DNA of 64,000 nucleotides from Alistipes sp. (GTDB taxonomy: Bacteria > Bacteroidota > Bacteroidia > Bacteroidales > Rikenellaceae). The stretch covers positions 186,001 to 250,000 of the forward strand of contig JAGATC010000020.1 in NCBI GenBank assembly GCA_017621455.1, read 5' to 3'. The notes beneath the pieces were generated by a model. The model worked only from the letters and a program-made list of their open reading frames with translations, was not told the DNA's origin and ran no database searches. Below are positions 33,913 to 41,933 of the stretch, one piece after another (within the stretch, counting starts at the first letter, position 1; every line of letters starts with the position of its first letter). Made by a program: the position numbers and the translations under genes.

Positions 33913-34218
33913 CTACTCCAGAATATATACTGTTTCGCCAGGACGTTGCATGTGATAGCGCTCCCTCGCGTAGCTCTCCATAAACTCGGGATCGGAGGTT
34001 ATAGCCTCGATAAAGATGCTGTCGCGCTCAATCTTCTGCTCAAGGCTCTCAATCTTACGGTCGTGTTCGCGAATCTGTGCCTTGGCACGAATCGTATCGC
34101 GGATGGTGAATATCGATACATAGAGGGTGCAGATGGCGATAATAACCGTCAACACAATCCAAAAGTAGTTGATAATCTTTAGCTTTGTGGCCTCCGACAT
34201 CTTCCTCTTCAACTTCAT
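33913..34218 (-). CDS. Septum formation initiator, DivIC/FtsB-like
   Basis: A small bitopic division protein. 101 residues: a short basic cytoplasmic N-terminus, one membrane helix (about 17-39), then a coiled coil (about 42-75) with heptad pattern IREHDRKIESLEQKIERDSI, and the family ending PEFMESYARERYHMQRPGETVYIL. The last motif (AREKyhM..pgE.v) is the DivIC/FtsB signature. It would join FtsL/FtsQ equivalents at the septum. Last gene of a queE-hpt-containing minus-strand run. Confidence 0.9.
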   Translation of the reverse strand: MKLKRKMSEATKLKIINYFWIVLTVIIAICTLYVSIFTIRDTIRAKAQIREHDRKIESLEQKIERDSIFIEAITSDPEFMESYARERYHMQRPGETVYILE

Positions 34219-34235
34219 CTTCCGCCCTCCACGTA

Positions 34236-34871
34236 TTAAGGTATATGCATGAACTTATGCGTCTGTATCGATATATTCCACTCGGGGTGCAGCTTAACCC
34301 ACTCGACAATAGTAGCGATAATCGACTCGTAGACGCTCCACTCAGGCTGCAAGTATAGCCTACACTTGCGGCTCACTCTCTTGCTGCACTCCACAGCCCA
34401 TGCTATATCCTCCTCTGTCTGGACGATAACCTTAAGCTCGTCGGCACGGCGGAAGGCCTCATCCAACGGGGGCATCTGGCGCTTAGGCGAGAGACATATC
34501 CAGTCGAACTCGCCGCTGATGGGGTTGGTGCCCGACGTCTCGATGAATATCTCAAGGCCGCGGGCGTGTAACTCGCGTGTAAGGTCGCCAAGAGGGTAGA
34601 GCAGTGGCTCGCCACCCGTGATGACGATAGCCTGTGCCGAGCACGATGATGCGCGCTCAACGATGGTCTCCACAGGAGTGGGCGGGAAGACCTTAGGGTT
34701 CCACGTATACTTAGCATCGCACCAGCGGCAACCTACGTCGCAGCCACCGAGGCGTATAAAGTAGGCGGGCTTACCCGAATGGTAGCCCTCGCCTTGTATG
34801 GTATAAAAGTCCTCGACAAGTGGTAGCTTACGGCCACCATCGAGGAGCTCCAAATCGGGATTAATCTTCAT
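34236..34871 (-). CDS. queE: 7-carboxy-7-deazaguanine synthase
   Basis: A radical SAM enzyme that converts carboxytetrahydropterin to 7-carboxy-7-deazaguanine in queuosine synthesis. 211 residues. The cluster motif is CDVGCRWCD (Cys at about 49, 53 and 56, CxxxCxxC). The N-terminus LPLVEDFYTIQGEGYHSGKPAYFIRL is the family signature, followed by VITGGEPLLYPL. Other que genes are not in the window. Overlaps the hpt stop by 11 bases. Confidence 0.95.
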   Translation of the reverse strand: MKINPDLELLDGGRKLPLVEDFYTIQGEGYHSGKPAYFIRLGGCDVGCRWCDAKYTWNPKVFPPTPVETIVERASSCSAQAIVITGGEPLLYPLGDLTRELHARGLEIFIETSGTNPISGEFDWICLSPKRQMPPLDEAFRRADELKVIVQTEEDIAWAVECSKRVSRKCRLYLQPEWSVYESIIATIVEWVKLHPEWNISIQTHKFMHIP

Positions 34872-35409
34872 CTAAAACGTAAATATCCTTAAGGTTGCGG
34901 CCTATCTGGTTGTAGTCCAGACCGTAGCCCACGATAAACTCATTGCCTATAGGCATCGCCACATAGTCGATATTGTACTCGTAGAGGAACTTGTCGGGCT
35001 TGAAGAAGAGCGTGCAGATAGATACGCTCGCAGGCTTACGCTCCTTCAAGTAGTCCAAGAGATAGTTCATGCTATGTCCCGTCTCAACAATATCCTCGAC
35101 GATGATGATATCCTTGCCCTCGATGTCGAAGTCGATGCCGAGGTGCTGCTTGATGGAGCCTGTCGACTGTGTGCCCTCGTACGACGAGATCTTCACGAAG
35201 GCCAAGCGGCAATCGAACTTAGTCTTACGCACTAAGTCGCTGAGGAAGAGAAAGGCTCCCGACAGCACGCCAAGGAAGATGGGAGTCTTGCCCTCGTAGC
35301 GCTCGTTGAGCTGGTCGGCAACACGCTGAACAGCCTTGTCGATCTCCTCTGCTGGAATCATAGTCTTAAACTGACGATCCAAAAGTTTTATTCTCTCAAT
35401 ATCTGCCAT
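34861..35409 (-). CDS. hpt: Hypoxanthine phosphoribosyltransferase
   Basis: A purine salvage enzyme that joins hypoxanthine or guanine to PRPP. 182 residues. The PRPP-binding loop is IIIVEDIVETGHSMNYLL (about 100-117), with the acidic pair and TGxS. The flexible loop region VKISSYEGTQSTGSIK and the C-terminal VGYGLDYNQIGRNLKDIYVL are typical of type I HPRTs. A well-formed promoter lies at 35432-35462, within the intergenic space and the end of hydF. Confidence 0.95.
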   Translation of the reverse strand: MADIERIKLLDRQFKTMIPAEEIDKAVQRVADQLNERYEGKTPIFLGVLSGAFLFLSDLVRKTKFDCRLAFVKISSYEGTQSTGSIKQHLGIDFDIEGKDIIIVEDIVETGHSMNYLLDYLKERKPASVSICTLFFKPDKFLYEYNIDYVAMPIGNEFIVGYGLDYNQIGRNLKDIYVLDED

Positions 35410-35431
35410 AATGTATGCGTTATTTTCTGTT

Positions 35432-35462
35432 CAAAGTTATACAATTTTATTGTAACTGCCAA
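35432..35462 (-). promoter_or_regulatory. Promoter for hpt-queE-divIC at the end of hydF
   Basis: On the minus strand TTG (35462-35460), a 20-base spacer and TAACTTTG (35439-35432) match the consensus; start codon 22 bases on. The -33 element abuts the hydF stop, so the housekeeping run can be transcribed apart from the hydrogenase cluster. Confidence 0.65.
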
Positions 35463-35463
35463 A

Positions 35464-36648
35464 CTACTGCGTGCGTACACGGTCGAGTATGCCAGTGAGC
35501 GCCGCCAGTATCACTCCGTAGTTGGTGATGGCCACGCCCTGCTGTCGTGCGCGCTCCACGCGGCTAAGCACGTGCTTGCGGTTGAACATGCAGGCGCCGC
35601 AGTGTATCACAAGGTCGTAGGGCGTAAGGTCGTCGGGGTAGTCGGCACCACCTACAATGTCGATATGTAGTCCCTCTCCAAATCTCTTGCGCAGGATGCG
35701 GGGTAGCTTCACACGGCCAATGTCCTCATTCTGAGGTGTATGCGTGCATGCCTCGGCAATGAGTATGCGTGAACTCTCGGTGATGTTTTTCAGCGCCTTT
35801 ACGCCCTCGGTAAAGAGTGCAATATCGCCCTTGTAGCGCGCAAAGAGTATAGAGAACGATGTCAAGGTCGATGCTTCGGGCTTCAGCTGATACACCTCGT
35901 TAAATGCCTGAGAATCGGTTATGATTAGCTCGAGAGGCGTCTGCAACGATGCTAATGCCTCGGCCATGCGGTCGGGGGTGCAGCAGATGGGCACGCAACC
36001 GCGGTCAAGCAACTCGCGGATGGTCTGCACCTGCGGCTGGATAAGGCGACCTTTGGGGGCTGACTTATCCTGTGGCATAACGAGCAGAACCCTATCTCCA
36101 GCCTTACAGAAGCCCTCGGTGATGAGGCGCTCCTCCGTGGGGCGGCACCTAACAACGGCCTCGCGCAGCGACTCTATACCCTCGCCCGTAGTAGCGCTGA
36201 TAGCCACAACATCGACCTTGGTCGCAGCCTTAACCTTAGCGATAAGAGCCTCGCGATTCTCGACTCTATCTATCTGGTTTATAGCCACAACCACAGGAAT
36301 CTCGCGTATGCGGCACTCCTGGATTATACCCAGCTCCGTCGCTATGTTATCATTGGTTATGAGCACTATGGCGATGTCGGTCTTGTCGAGCATCTTCGCC
36401 GTGCGTGCCATGCGCTCCTTGCCCAATGCCGTGTTGTCGTCAAGACCCGGGGTGTCGATAATAACGGCTGCACCGAGGCCTGGAAACTCCATGCTCTTCT
36501 GTACGGGGTCGGTGGTGGTGCCTGCACGCTCCGAGACGATGGCCACATCCTGCCCCGCGAGGCAGTTTAGCAACGTTGACTTGCCGGCATTTGTACGGCC
36601 GAGCAGTGCTATATGTATTCGCTCCGAGGCGGGTGTCTGTGGGGTCAT
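35464..36648 (-). CDS. hydF: [FeFe]-hydrogenase maturation GTPase HydF
   Basis: The scaffold on which the 2Fe subcluster of the H-cluster is assembled before transfer to the hydrogenase. 394 residues. GTPase domain with P-loop GRTNAGKST (17-25), DTPGLDD and NQID; a middle dimerisation domain; a C-terminal FeS domain with ACTHTPQNEDIGR and VIHCGACMFNRK, the CxH...HCxxC iron-sulfur ligand set. Third maturase of the run hydrogenase-hydE-hydG-hydF; 21 bases after hydG. Confidence 0.96.
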   Translation of the reverse strand: MTPQTPASERIHIALLGRTNAGKSTLLNCLAGQDVAIVSERAGTTTDPVQKSMEFPGLGAAVIIDTPGLDDNTALGKERMARTAKMLDKTDIAIVLITNDNIATELGIIQECRIREIPVVVAINQIDRVENREALIAKVKAATKVDVVAISATTGEGIESLREAVVRCRPTEERLITEGFCKAGDRVLLVMPQDKSAPKGRLIQPQVQTIRELLDRGCVPICCTPDRMAEALASLQTPLELIITDSQAFNEVYQLKPEASTLTSFSILFARYKGDIALFTEGVKALKNITESSRILIAEACTHTPQNEDIGRVKLPRILRKRFGEGLHIDIVGGADYPDDLTPYDLVIHCGACMFNRKHVLSRVERARQQGVAITNYGVILAALTGILDRVRTQ

Positions 36649-36669
36649 AACTATCTAAATATTTGTTTG

Positions 36670-38100
36670 TTAGAATCTAAAGTCGCGCCTACCCTCCTTG
36701 ATTGCCTTGAGGTTCTCCTCGGTGATGCGTCGCACCTTATCCGAGGGTATCACCTGACGTAGGCGGTCAATCATCTTCAGTCCCTCGACCTTAACCTTGG
36801 GTGAGGCGTAGTCCTCGAGATACTCGGCGAGTGTCATCAGGGCATTAGGAGCGCAGCAGTTGCCTATAAGTCCGCGCTTTGCTAACGACATAAAGCGGTC
36901 ACCCGTACGACCCTCGCGGTAGCACGCTGTGCAGAAGCTCGGTATGTAGCCCAACTCCAGCAACCAGCCCACAATCTCGTCGAGTGTGCGGTTGTCCGAT
37001 ATGTCGAACTGTGCCGAGTCCTCAGCATCCTCTATGCCCTCGGCATAGCCACCTACTGATGTCTTTGAGCCGCCACTAAGCTGCGACACACCCACGTCGA
37101 GCACCAACTCGCGTGAGCGCTTCGACTCGCGCGTCGACACAATCATGCCGGTGTATGGCACTGCAATACGCAGCACGGCCACGATACGGCGGAATACCTC
37201 GTCTGTAACAGCATCGGGGAAATCCTTGGGGTCGATGTCGTCCGCTGGGCGTATACGAGGTACGCTGATGGTGTGGGGACCCACGCCAAAGCGAGCCTCA
37301 AGGTGCTCGGCGTGCATAAGGATGCCCACCACATCGTAGCGGTAGTTCGATAGTCCGAATAGAGCACCCACGCCCACGTCGTCGATACCTCCGAGCATAG
37401 CGCGATCCATCGCCTCGGTATGGTATGCCCAGTCGCTCTTGGGGCCTGTGGGGTGCAGACGCTCGTAGGCCTCGCGGTCGTAGGTCTCCTCGAAGAGGAT
37501 GTAGGTGCCTATGCCGGCGTCCTTCAATTTAGTGTAGTTCTCGACGGTAGTAGCCGCAATGTTGACATTCACACGGCGTATAGCGCCATTCTTATGGTGG
37601 ATAGAGTAGATGGTGTCGATAGACTCCAGAACATACTCAATGGGGCTGAGCTTGGGGTGCTCGCCAGTCTCCAAAGCTAAGCGCTTGTGGCCCATATCCT
37701 GCAGGGCGATTACCTCGCGGCGAATCTCCTCCTGTGTGAGCTTACGGCGTGGAATGGTCTTGTTCTTAGCGTGATAGGGGCAGTATACACAGCCATTCAC
37801 GCAGTGGTTAGAGAGGTATAGCGGTGCGAACATCACTATACGGTTGCCGTAGATCTGCTGCTTGAGACGGCGGGCAATGGCGTACATACGCTCCTCTATC
37901 TCCTTGTCTTCCACCTCGATAAGCACGGCAGCCTCGCGGTGGCTGATACCTTTACCCTCGTCGGCCTTGGTGAGAATCTCCTCGATAAGGGCGCGGTTGT
38001 TGCGGTTGGCACGAGCATACTCCAGTGTGGCGCGTATCTCACCATCGTGGATAAACTCGGCAGCGTGTTCCGACTTTACGTTGTATTCTATATTACTCAT
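36670..38100 (-). CDS. hydG: [FeFe]-hydrogenase maturase HydG (tyrosine lyase)
   Basis: A radical SAM enzyme that cleaves tyrosine to yield the CO and CN ligands of the H-cluster. The ATG at 38100 gives 476 residues; a GTG at 38106 overlapping the hydE stop is an alternative. The SAM cluster motif is CVNGCVYCPYH (CxxxCxxC, about residue 103). The C-terminal auxiliary-cluster motif is CTACYREGRTGDRFM...GNCCAPN, near residues 408-436. The ThiH-like core carries the family's LALETGEHP and NVNIAATTVENY stretches. Confidence 0.96.
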   Translation of the reverse strand: MSNIEYNVKSEHAAEFIHDGEIRATLEYARANRNNRALIEEILTKADEGKGISHREAAVLIEVEDKEIEERMYAIARRLKQQIYGNRIVMFAPLYLSNHCVNGCVYCPYHAKNKTIPRRKLTQEEIRREVIALQDMGHKRLALETGEHPKLSPIEYVLESIDTIYSIHHKNGAIRRVNVNIAATTVENYTKLKDAGIGTYILFEETYDREAYERLHPTGPKSDWAYHTEAMDRAMLGGIDDVGVGALFGLSNYRYDVVGILMHAEHLEARFGVGPHTISVPRIRPADDIDPKDFPDAVTDEVFRRIVAVLRIAVPYTGMIVSTRESKRSRELVLDVGVSQLSGGSKTSVGGYAEGIEDAEDSAQFDISDNRTLDEIVGWLLELGYIPSFCTACYREGRTGDRFMSLAKRGLIGNCCAPNALMTLAEYLEDYASPKVKVEGLKMIDRLRQVIPSDKVRRITEENLKAIKEGRRDFRF

Positions 38101-38102
38101 GG

Positions 38103-39176
38103 TCACGGTTTTAGATTATTGTAGTCTCCTCGTGCGAAGTCTATATGGTAGCCTATGGTCTCCAACTCCCTTTCGAGCGCTTCGAGACCCTCGGCTGCCT
38201 CCTTACCCCACGAGGCTTTATTCTCGTAAATAGCATATTTTGCCCTAACGTCGGTGGGCGATAGGTTGGGCATCACTACATTAGCACCCGAGAGTATCCC
38301 CTCGAGACGACCCCTGGGGTGGAGTGTCGCCAATGCTGTTGTCGATGGTAGTAGTGCCTTGGGTAGCATCAATCTCACTATGGCTATTGTCGCCAATACG
38401 GTGTTTAGGTCGCCTGCGGGCTCCGAGCCAAGTGGTGTGGCTTTATGTGGGAGAAACGGGCCTATACCGACCATCTCGGGACGCATCATCTCTATTAGTT
38501 GCAGGTCCTCGACAATGTGGTCGATGGTTTGTCCCTTTACGCCAATCATCATACCCATACCCGTCTGATAGCCACATCGCTTCAGTGCGCGTAGACACTC
38601 CAAACGGTGTTCTAAGCCACGACCTGCGGGATGTAGGCTCTCGTATAGTGCAGCATTGGCAGCCTCGTGGCGTAGTAGGTAGCGGTTGGCACCTGCTGCG
38701 TGTAGTGCGCGGTACGACTCCTCGCTGCGCTCTCCCAACGATAGGGTGATAGCCACATCGGGGTAGGTGGCTCGCATCTCTGCAACAAGCTCTGTGAGCC
38801 ACTTGTCGGTGTGTGTGCCATCCTCGCCGCCCTGCAGCACAAAGGTGCGGAACCCTAAGTTGTAGCCCTCGCGGCAGCAGGCCATAACCTCTTCGTGCGA
38901 GAGGCGGTAGCGCTCGGCATCGCGGTTGCTGCGCCTAAGTCCGCAGTAGAGGCAGTCGCAGCGGCAGAAGCTCGAGAGCTCTATTAGGCCACGTATATAT
39001 ATGCCATGTCCGAACTGCTCGCAAGCAGTTCGGACAGCATGGTTGCGGAGATGTTGAAGCACGTTACTATCTGTGGCAGCACTCGTAAGCAACTGCCTAA
39101 GGTCGGTTGTGTTTAACCTATTTCCCTTAGCTAACTCATTAGCTAACAACGTCGCGTGCTCAACTATATCTCTCAT
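38103..39176 (-). CDS. hydE: [FeFe]-hydrogenase maturase HydE
   Basis: A radical SAM enzyme of the BioB-like class that acts on the iron intermediate of H-cluster synthesis. 357 residues. SAM motif CRCDCLYCGLRR (CxxxCxxC, about residues 67-74). VLQGGEDGTHTDKWL and RHEAANAALYESLHP are family hallmarks. The C-terminal part is the TIM-barrel closing region LSPTDVRAKYAIYENKAS. Seven bases after the hydrogenase gene, two bases before hydG's ATG. Confidence 0.95.
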   Translation of the reverse strand: MRDIVEHATLLANELAKGNRLNTTDLRQLLTSAATDSNVLQHLRNHAVRTACEQFGHGIYIRGLIELSSFCRCDCLYCGLRRSNRDAERYRLSHEEVMACCREGYNLGFRTFVLQGGEDGTHTDKWLTELVAEMRATYPDVAITLSLGERSEESYRALHAAGANRYLLRHEAANAALYESLHPAGRGLEHRLECLRALKRCGYQTGMGMMIGVKGQTIDHIVEDLQLIEMMRPEMVGIGPFLPHKATPLGSEPAGDLNTVLATIAIVRLMLPKALLPSTTALATLHPRGRLEGILSGANVVMPNLSPTDVRAKYAIYENKASWGKEAAEGLEALERELETIGYHIDFARGDYNNLKP

Positions 39177-39183
39177 TTTTTGA

Positions 39184-40632
39184 TTAACGTTTCTTTAGCT
39201 CGGCATCGAAGGTCTTTTTGCCGTCGCCGTATGCGGTGTGTACGCTCGGACCAGAGATACAACCGCCGTCGCAGACCATAACCTCGATGAACTGTGCAGG
39301 AGCCTTACCTGTCTTACCGTAGGCCTTAAGCAGAGCCACGTTCTTCTTATTGAGGCCTGCAATCTGCAATGTTGTGAAGTCGATCTTGCCATCAACAAGC
39401 TCCTTAACAGCAGCTGTAACACCGCCATTCTCTGCGAAGCCGTGTGCCGAACGACGTGATGAGCACTCTACGGGGTGAACATTAGCCTCGCCGAGCTCGA
39501 TGCCCATACCGCCAAGGATAGCGTGTGTCTCCTCGTAGGTAAGAACGAAGTCAACAAGACCCTTCAAATCCTCGCGGCGAGCCTCCTTGCGCTTAGCGAT
39601 ACATGGACCTACGAACACAACCTTAGCGTTAGGATACTTCTCGCGTGCGAGCTGTGCGGTGTAGACCATAGGTGAGTAGGTGCTTGAGATATACTTCTGC
39701 AACTCGGGAGCGTGCTTGCGTGCCATCTCCATATAAGATGGGCAGCACGATGTGGTCATGAAGGGCTGACCCTCCTCCATCTTCTCTGCAAACTCGTGTG
39801 TCTCCTTCTCGGTAGTAATCTCGGCACCACGTGCTACCTCGATAACATCCTTGAAGCCGATGGCCTTGATGCCACCATATACCTGCTCGGTAGGCACATT
39901 GTACTGCGAGAGAATAGATGGTGCAACGATGGCAACAACCTCCTCGCCACGACGTATTGCCTCGAGGATGTCGAATACCTGTGAAATCTCGAAGATAGCA
40001 CCGAAGGGGCAGGCGTTCATACACTTACCGCAGTAGATACACTTCGACTCGTCGATGTGCTCTACGCCATACTCATCCTTCGAGATTGCACCCACGGGGC
40101 AAGCCTCCTCGCAAGGTACGGGGATGTAGACGATAGCGTGGTAGGGACATGCTGCGAAGCACTTACCACAGCTGATACATATATTGTGGTTAATCTTACC
40201 CTGCGATGTGTCGGGGTCAAACTCGATAGCACCCTTAGGACAAGCGTGCTCACAAGCACGTGCCACGCAGCCACGGCAGAGGTTTGTGATGTCGTAGTTT
40301 GTGCGTACGCATGACGAACAAGCCTCGTCGATTACGCACATGATATTGTCCTTAATCTTCTCACGATCGAGAGCCATCTTTGCGTAAGCCGATAGTGGCA
40401 TAAGCTCATCAACCTCGTCGGTCATGTCGTAGCCCAACAATGGGAGTGACTTGTACTTCCATACAGCGCGCTCCTTGTGAATGCAGCAACGGCCGCGCAC
40501 CTTAGAGTTGCGGGGACTAAATTCAATGGGTACTCTATCAATCTTCTCGACGAGTGCACCCTCATTCCAGAGGCTCACAAGCTTTGTGAGAAGTCTCTGG
40601 CGAACAATCATTACGTTGTTTTTAATAGCCAT
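39184..40632 (-). CDS. Monomeric [FeFe] hydrogenase, group B-like
   Basis: 482 residues. The N-terminal ferredoxin part (about 95-215) holds three CxxC-type blocks: Cys99/105/108 with Cys119/122/127/131; Cys152/155/158/162 with Cys174/178; and Cys198/201/204/208. The H-cluster domain has L1 TSCCPSY (294-300), L2 VGPCIAK (341-347) and L3 EVMVCDGGC (450-458). The four H-cluster cysteines are Cys296, Cys344, Cys454 and Cys458. L2 departs from the classic MPCxxK, with Gly in place of Met, and L1 has SY where group A has xW. These are features I associate with group B enzymes, which I cannot verify by alignment. No NADH-binding subunit gene adjoins, so ferredoxin is the likely partner. The maturases follow in the same direction. 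Confidence 0.9.
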   Translation of the reverse strand: MAIKNNVMIVRQRLLTKLVSLWNEGALVEKIDRVPIEFSPRNSKVRGRCCIHKERAVWKYKSLPLLGYDMTDEVDELMPLSAYAKMALDREKIKDNIMCVIDEACSSCVRTNYDITNLCRGCVARACEHACPKGAIEFDPDTSQGKINHNICISCGKCFAACPYHAIVYIPVPCEEACPVGAISKDEYGVEHIDESKCIYCGKCMNACPFGAIFEISQVFDILEAIRRGEEVVAIVAPSILSQYNVPTEQVYGGIKAIGFKDVIEVARGAEITTEKETHEFAEKMEEGQPFMTTSCCPSYMEMARKHAPELQKYISSTYSPMVYTAQLAREKYPNAKVVFVGPCIAKRKEARREDLKGLVDFVLTYEETHAILGGMGIELGEANVHPVECSSRRSAHGFAENGGVTAAVKELVDGKIDFTTLQIAGLNKKNVALLKAYGKTGKAPAQFIEVMVCDGGCISGPSVHTAYGDGKKTFDAELKKR

Positions 40633-40973
40633 ATCGTTAGTAGTTAACTGTTAATTTGCAATCCATTGTTCGAGCCGCCATTATGTTGAATATCACTATA
40701 ATCGCACCAGTTGTCCTTAGGCGATGTGGCCTTTTTTAGCCATATAGTTCAAATATCACACCTTTTATTGGCTCTTAATTCAACAAAGGTAGTATAATTT
40801 GCTTAAATATGAAAATTTTGCGACTACTTTTTTACGACTTATCTTTCGCACCGATTTATTATATACTATATGTGGAGGTGTTAGGTGTGCCAGTAATAGT
40901 AAAAGAGAAGAGGCCGACTAAAAAGTAACTTAGTCAGCCTCTATCATGCTACGTCGATTGAACGTTATATCGC
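40633..40973. other. Intergenic region between hydrogenase and fabD
   Basis: 341 bases. It holds a minus-strand -7 box TACCTTTG (40791-40784) 150 bases before the hydrogenase start, suggesting a long leader, and the fabD terminator at 40909-40942. No gene or known riboswitch fold is recognised; the leader is long enough to hide one. Confidence 0.5.
40909..40942 (-). terminator. Terminator after fabD
   Basis: A 13-base stem (40909-40921 with 40930-40942, one mismatch) followed on the minus strand by CTTCTCTTTT. Confidence 0.7.
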
Positions 40974-41855
40974 CTAAAGTGTCGACTTAGACTCTGCCGA
41001 AACCTCGCGGCTAACCTTCGATACCAAGCCCTGAAGTACTGTGCCAGGACCTACCTCCGTAAACTCCGTTACACCATCGGCAATCATCTTCTCTACAATC
41101 TGTGTCCAGCGTACGGGAGCGGTGAGCTGTGCGATAAGGTTCTTCTTAATAGCCTCTGCATCGGTGTAGGGCAGAGCGTCAACATTCTGATATACGGGAC
41201 AAGTGGGAGTCATGAACTGAGCCTCGGCAATAGCTGCCTCGAGCTCCTGGCGTGCTGGCTCCATAAGGGGTGAGTGGAAGGCGCCACCAACAGGCAGACG
41301 CAAGGCGCGCTTAGCACCTGCCTCCTTAAGCTTAACACAAGCCTCATCCACAGCGGCATCGGCACCCGAGATAACGAGCTGGCCGGGGCAGTTGTAGTTG
41401 GCACCTACAACGACGCCATCGACCTGTGCGCAAACCTCCTCTACGGTCTTGTCGTCGAGACCCAATACGGCTGCCATACCGCCAGGCTGCTCTTCGCAGC
41501 ACTTCTGCATAGCCATTGCGCGCTTCGACACGAGCTTCAAACCATCCTCGAATGAGAGGGCACCTGCAACTACCAATGCCGAAAACTCACCGAGTGAGTG
41601 GCCAGCAACAGCGTCGGGCTTAACACCCAAGGCCTTAGCCAAAATCACTGAGTGGAGGAATACTGCGGGCTGTGTAACCTTTGTCTGCTTTAGCTCCTCG
41701 GGAGTGCCCGAGAACATAATATCTGTGATGCGGAAACCGAGAATCTCGTTTGCTTTCTCAAACATCTCCTTTGCTACGGGCACATTATCATAGATGTCCT
41801 TGCCCATACCTACGGCCTGTGAACCCTGACCGGGAAAAACATAAGCATGCTTCAT
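40974..41855 (-). CDS. fabD: Malonyl-CoA:ACP transacylase
   Basis: It moves malonyl from CoA to acyl-carrier protein at the start of fatty-acid synthesis. 293 residues. The N-terminal FPGQGSQAVGMGKD and the nucleophile elbow GHSLGEFSALV with catalytic Ser (about 91) are clear; QPGGMAAVLGL, and GGAFHSPLM with the catalytic His (about 200), are in place, as is the ending VGPGTVLQGLVSKV. It stands alone with a -7 box TACCTTTG (41907-41900). No other fab gene is adjacent. Confidence 0.97.
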   Translation of the reverse strand: MKHAYVFPGQGSQAVGMGKDIYDNVPVAKEMFEKANEILGFRITDIMFSGTPEELKQTKVTQPAVFLHSVILAKALGVKPDAVAGHSLGEFSALVVAGALSFEDGLKLVSKRAMAMQKCCEEQPGGMAAVLGLDDKTVEEVCAQVDGVVVGANYNCPGQLVISGADAAVDEACVKLKEAGAKRALRLPVGGAFHSPLMEPARQELEAAIAEAQFMTPTCPVYQNVDALPYTDAEAIKKNLIAQLTAPVRWTQIVEKMIADGVTEFTEVGPGTVLQGLVSKVSREVSAESKSTL

Positions 41856-41933
41856 ATCTTTTCAAGAATAGTATTTGTTCTAAATTTCAAATTCTGGTGC
41901 AAAGGTAGTAAAAAAAATGTAATATAGTGAATA

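Noticed and set aside
39184..40632. A subunit of a multimeric NADH-dependent bifurcating hydrogenase
   Set aside because: No HydB/HydC-like diaphorase genes adjoin and the protein has its own ferredoxin domain.
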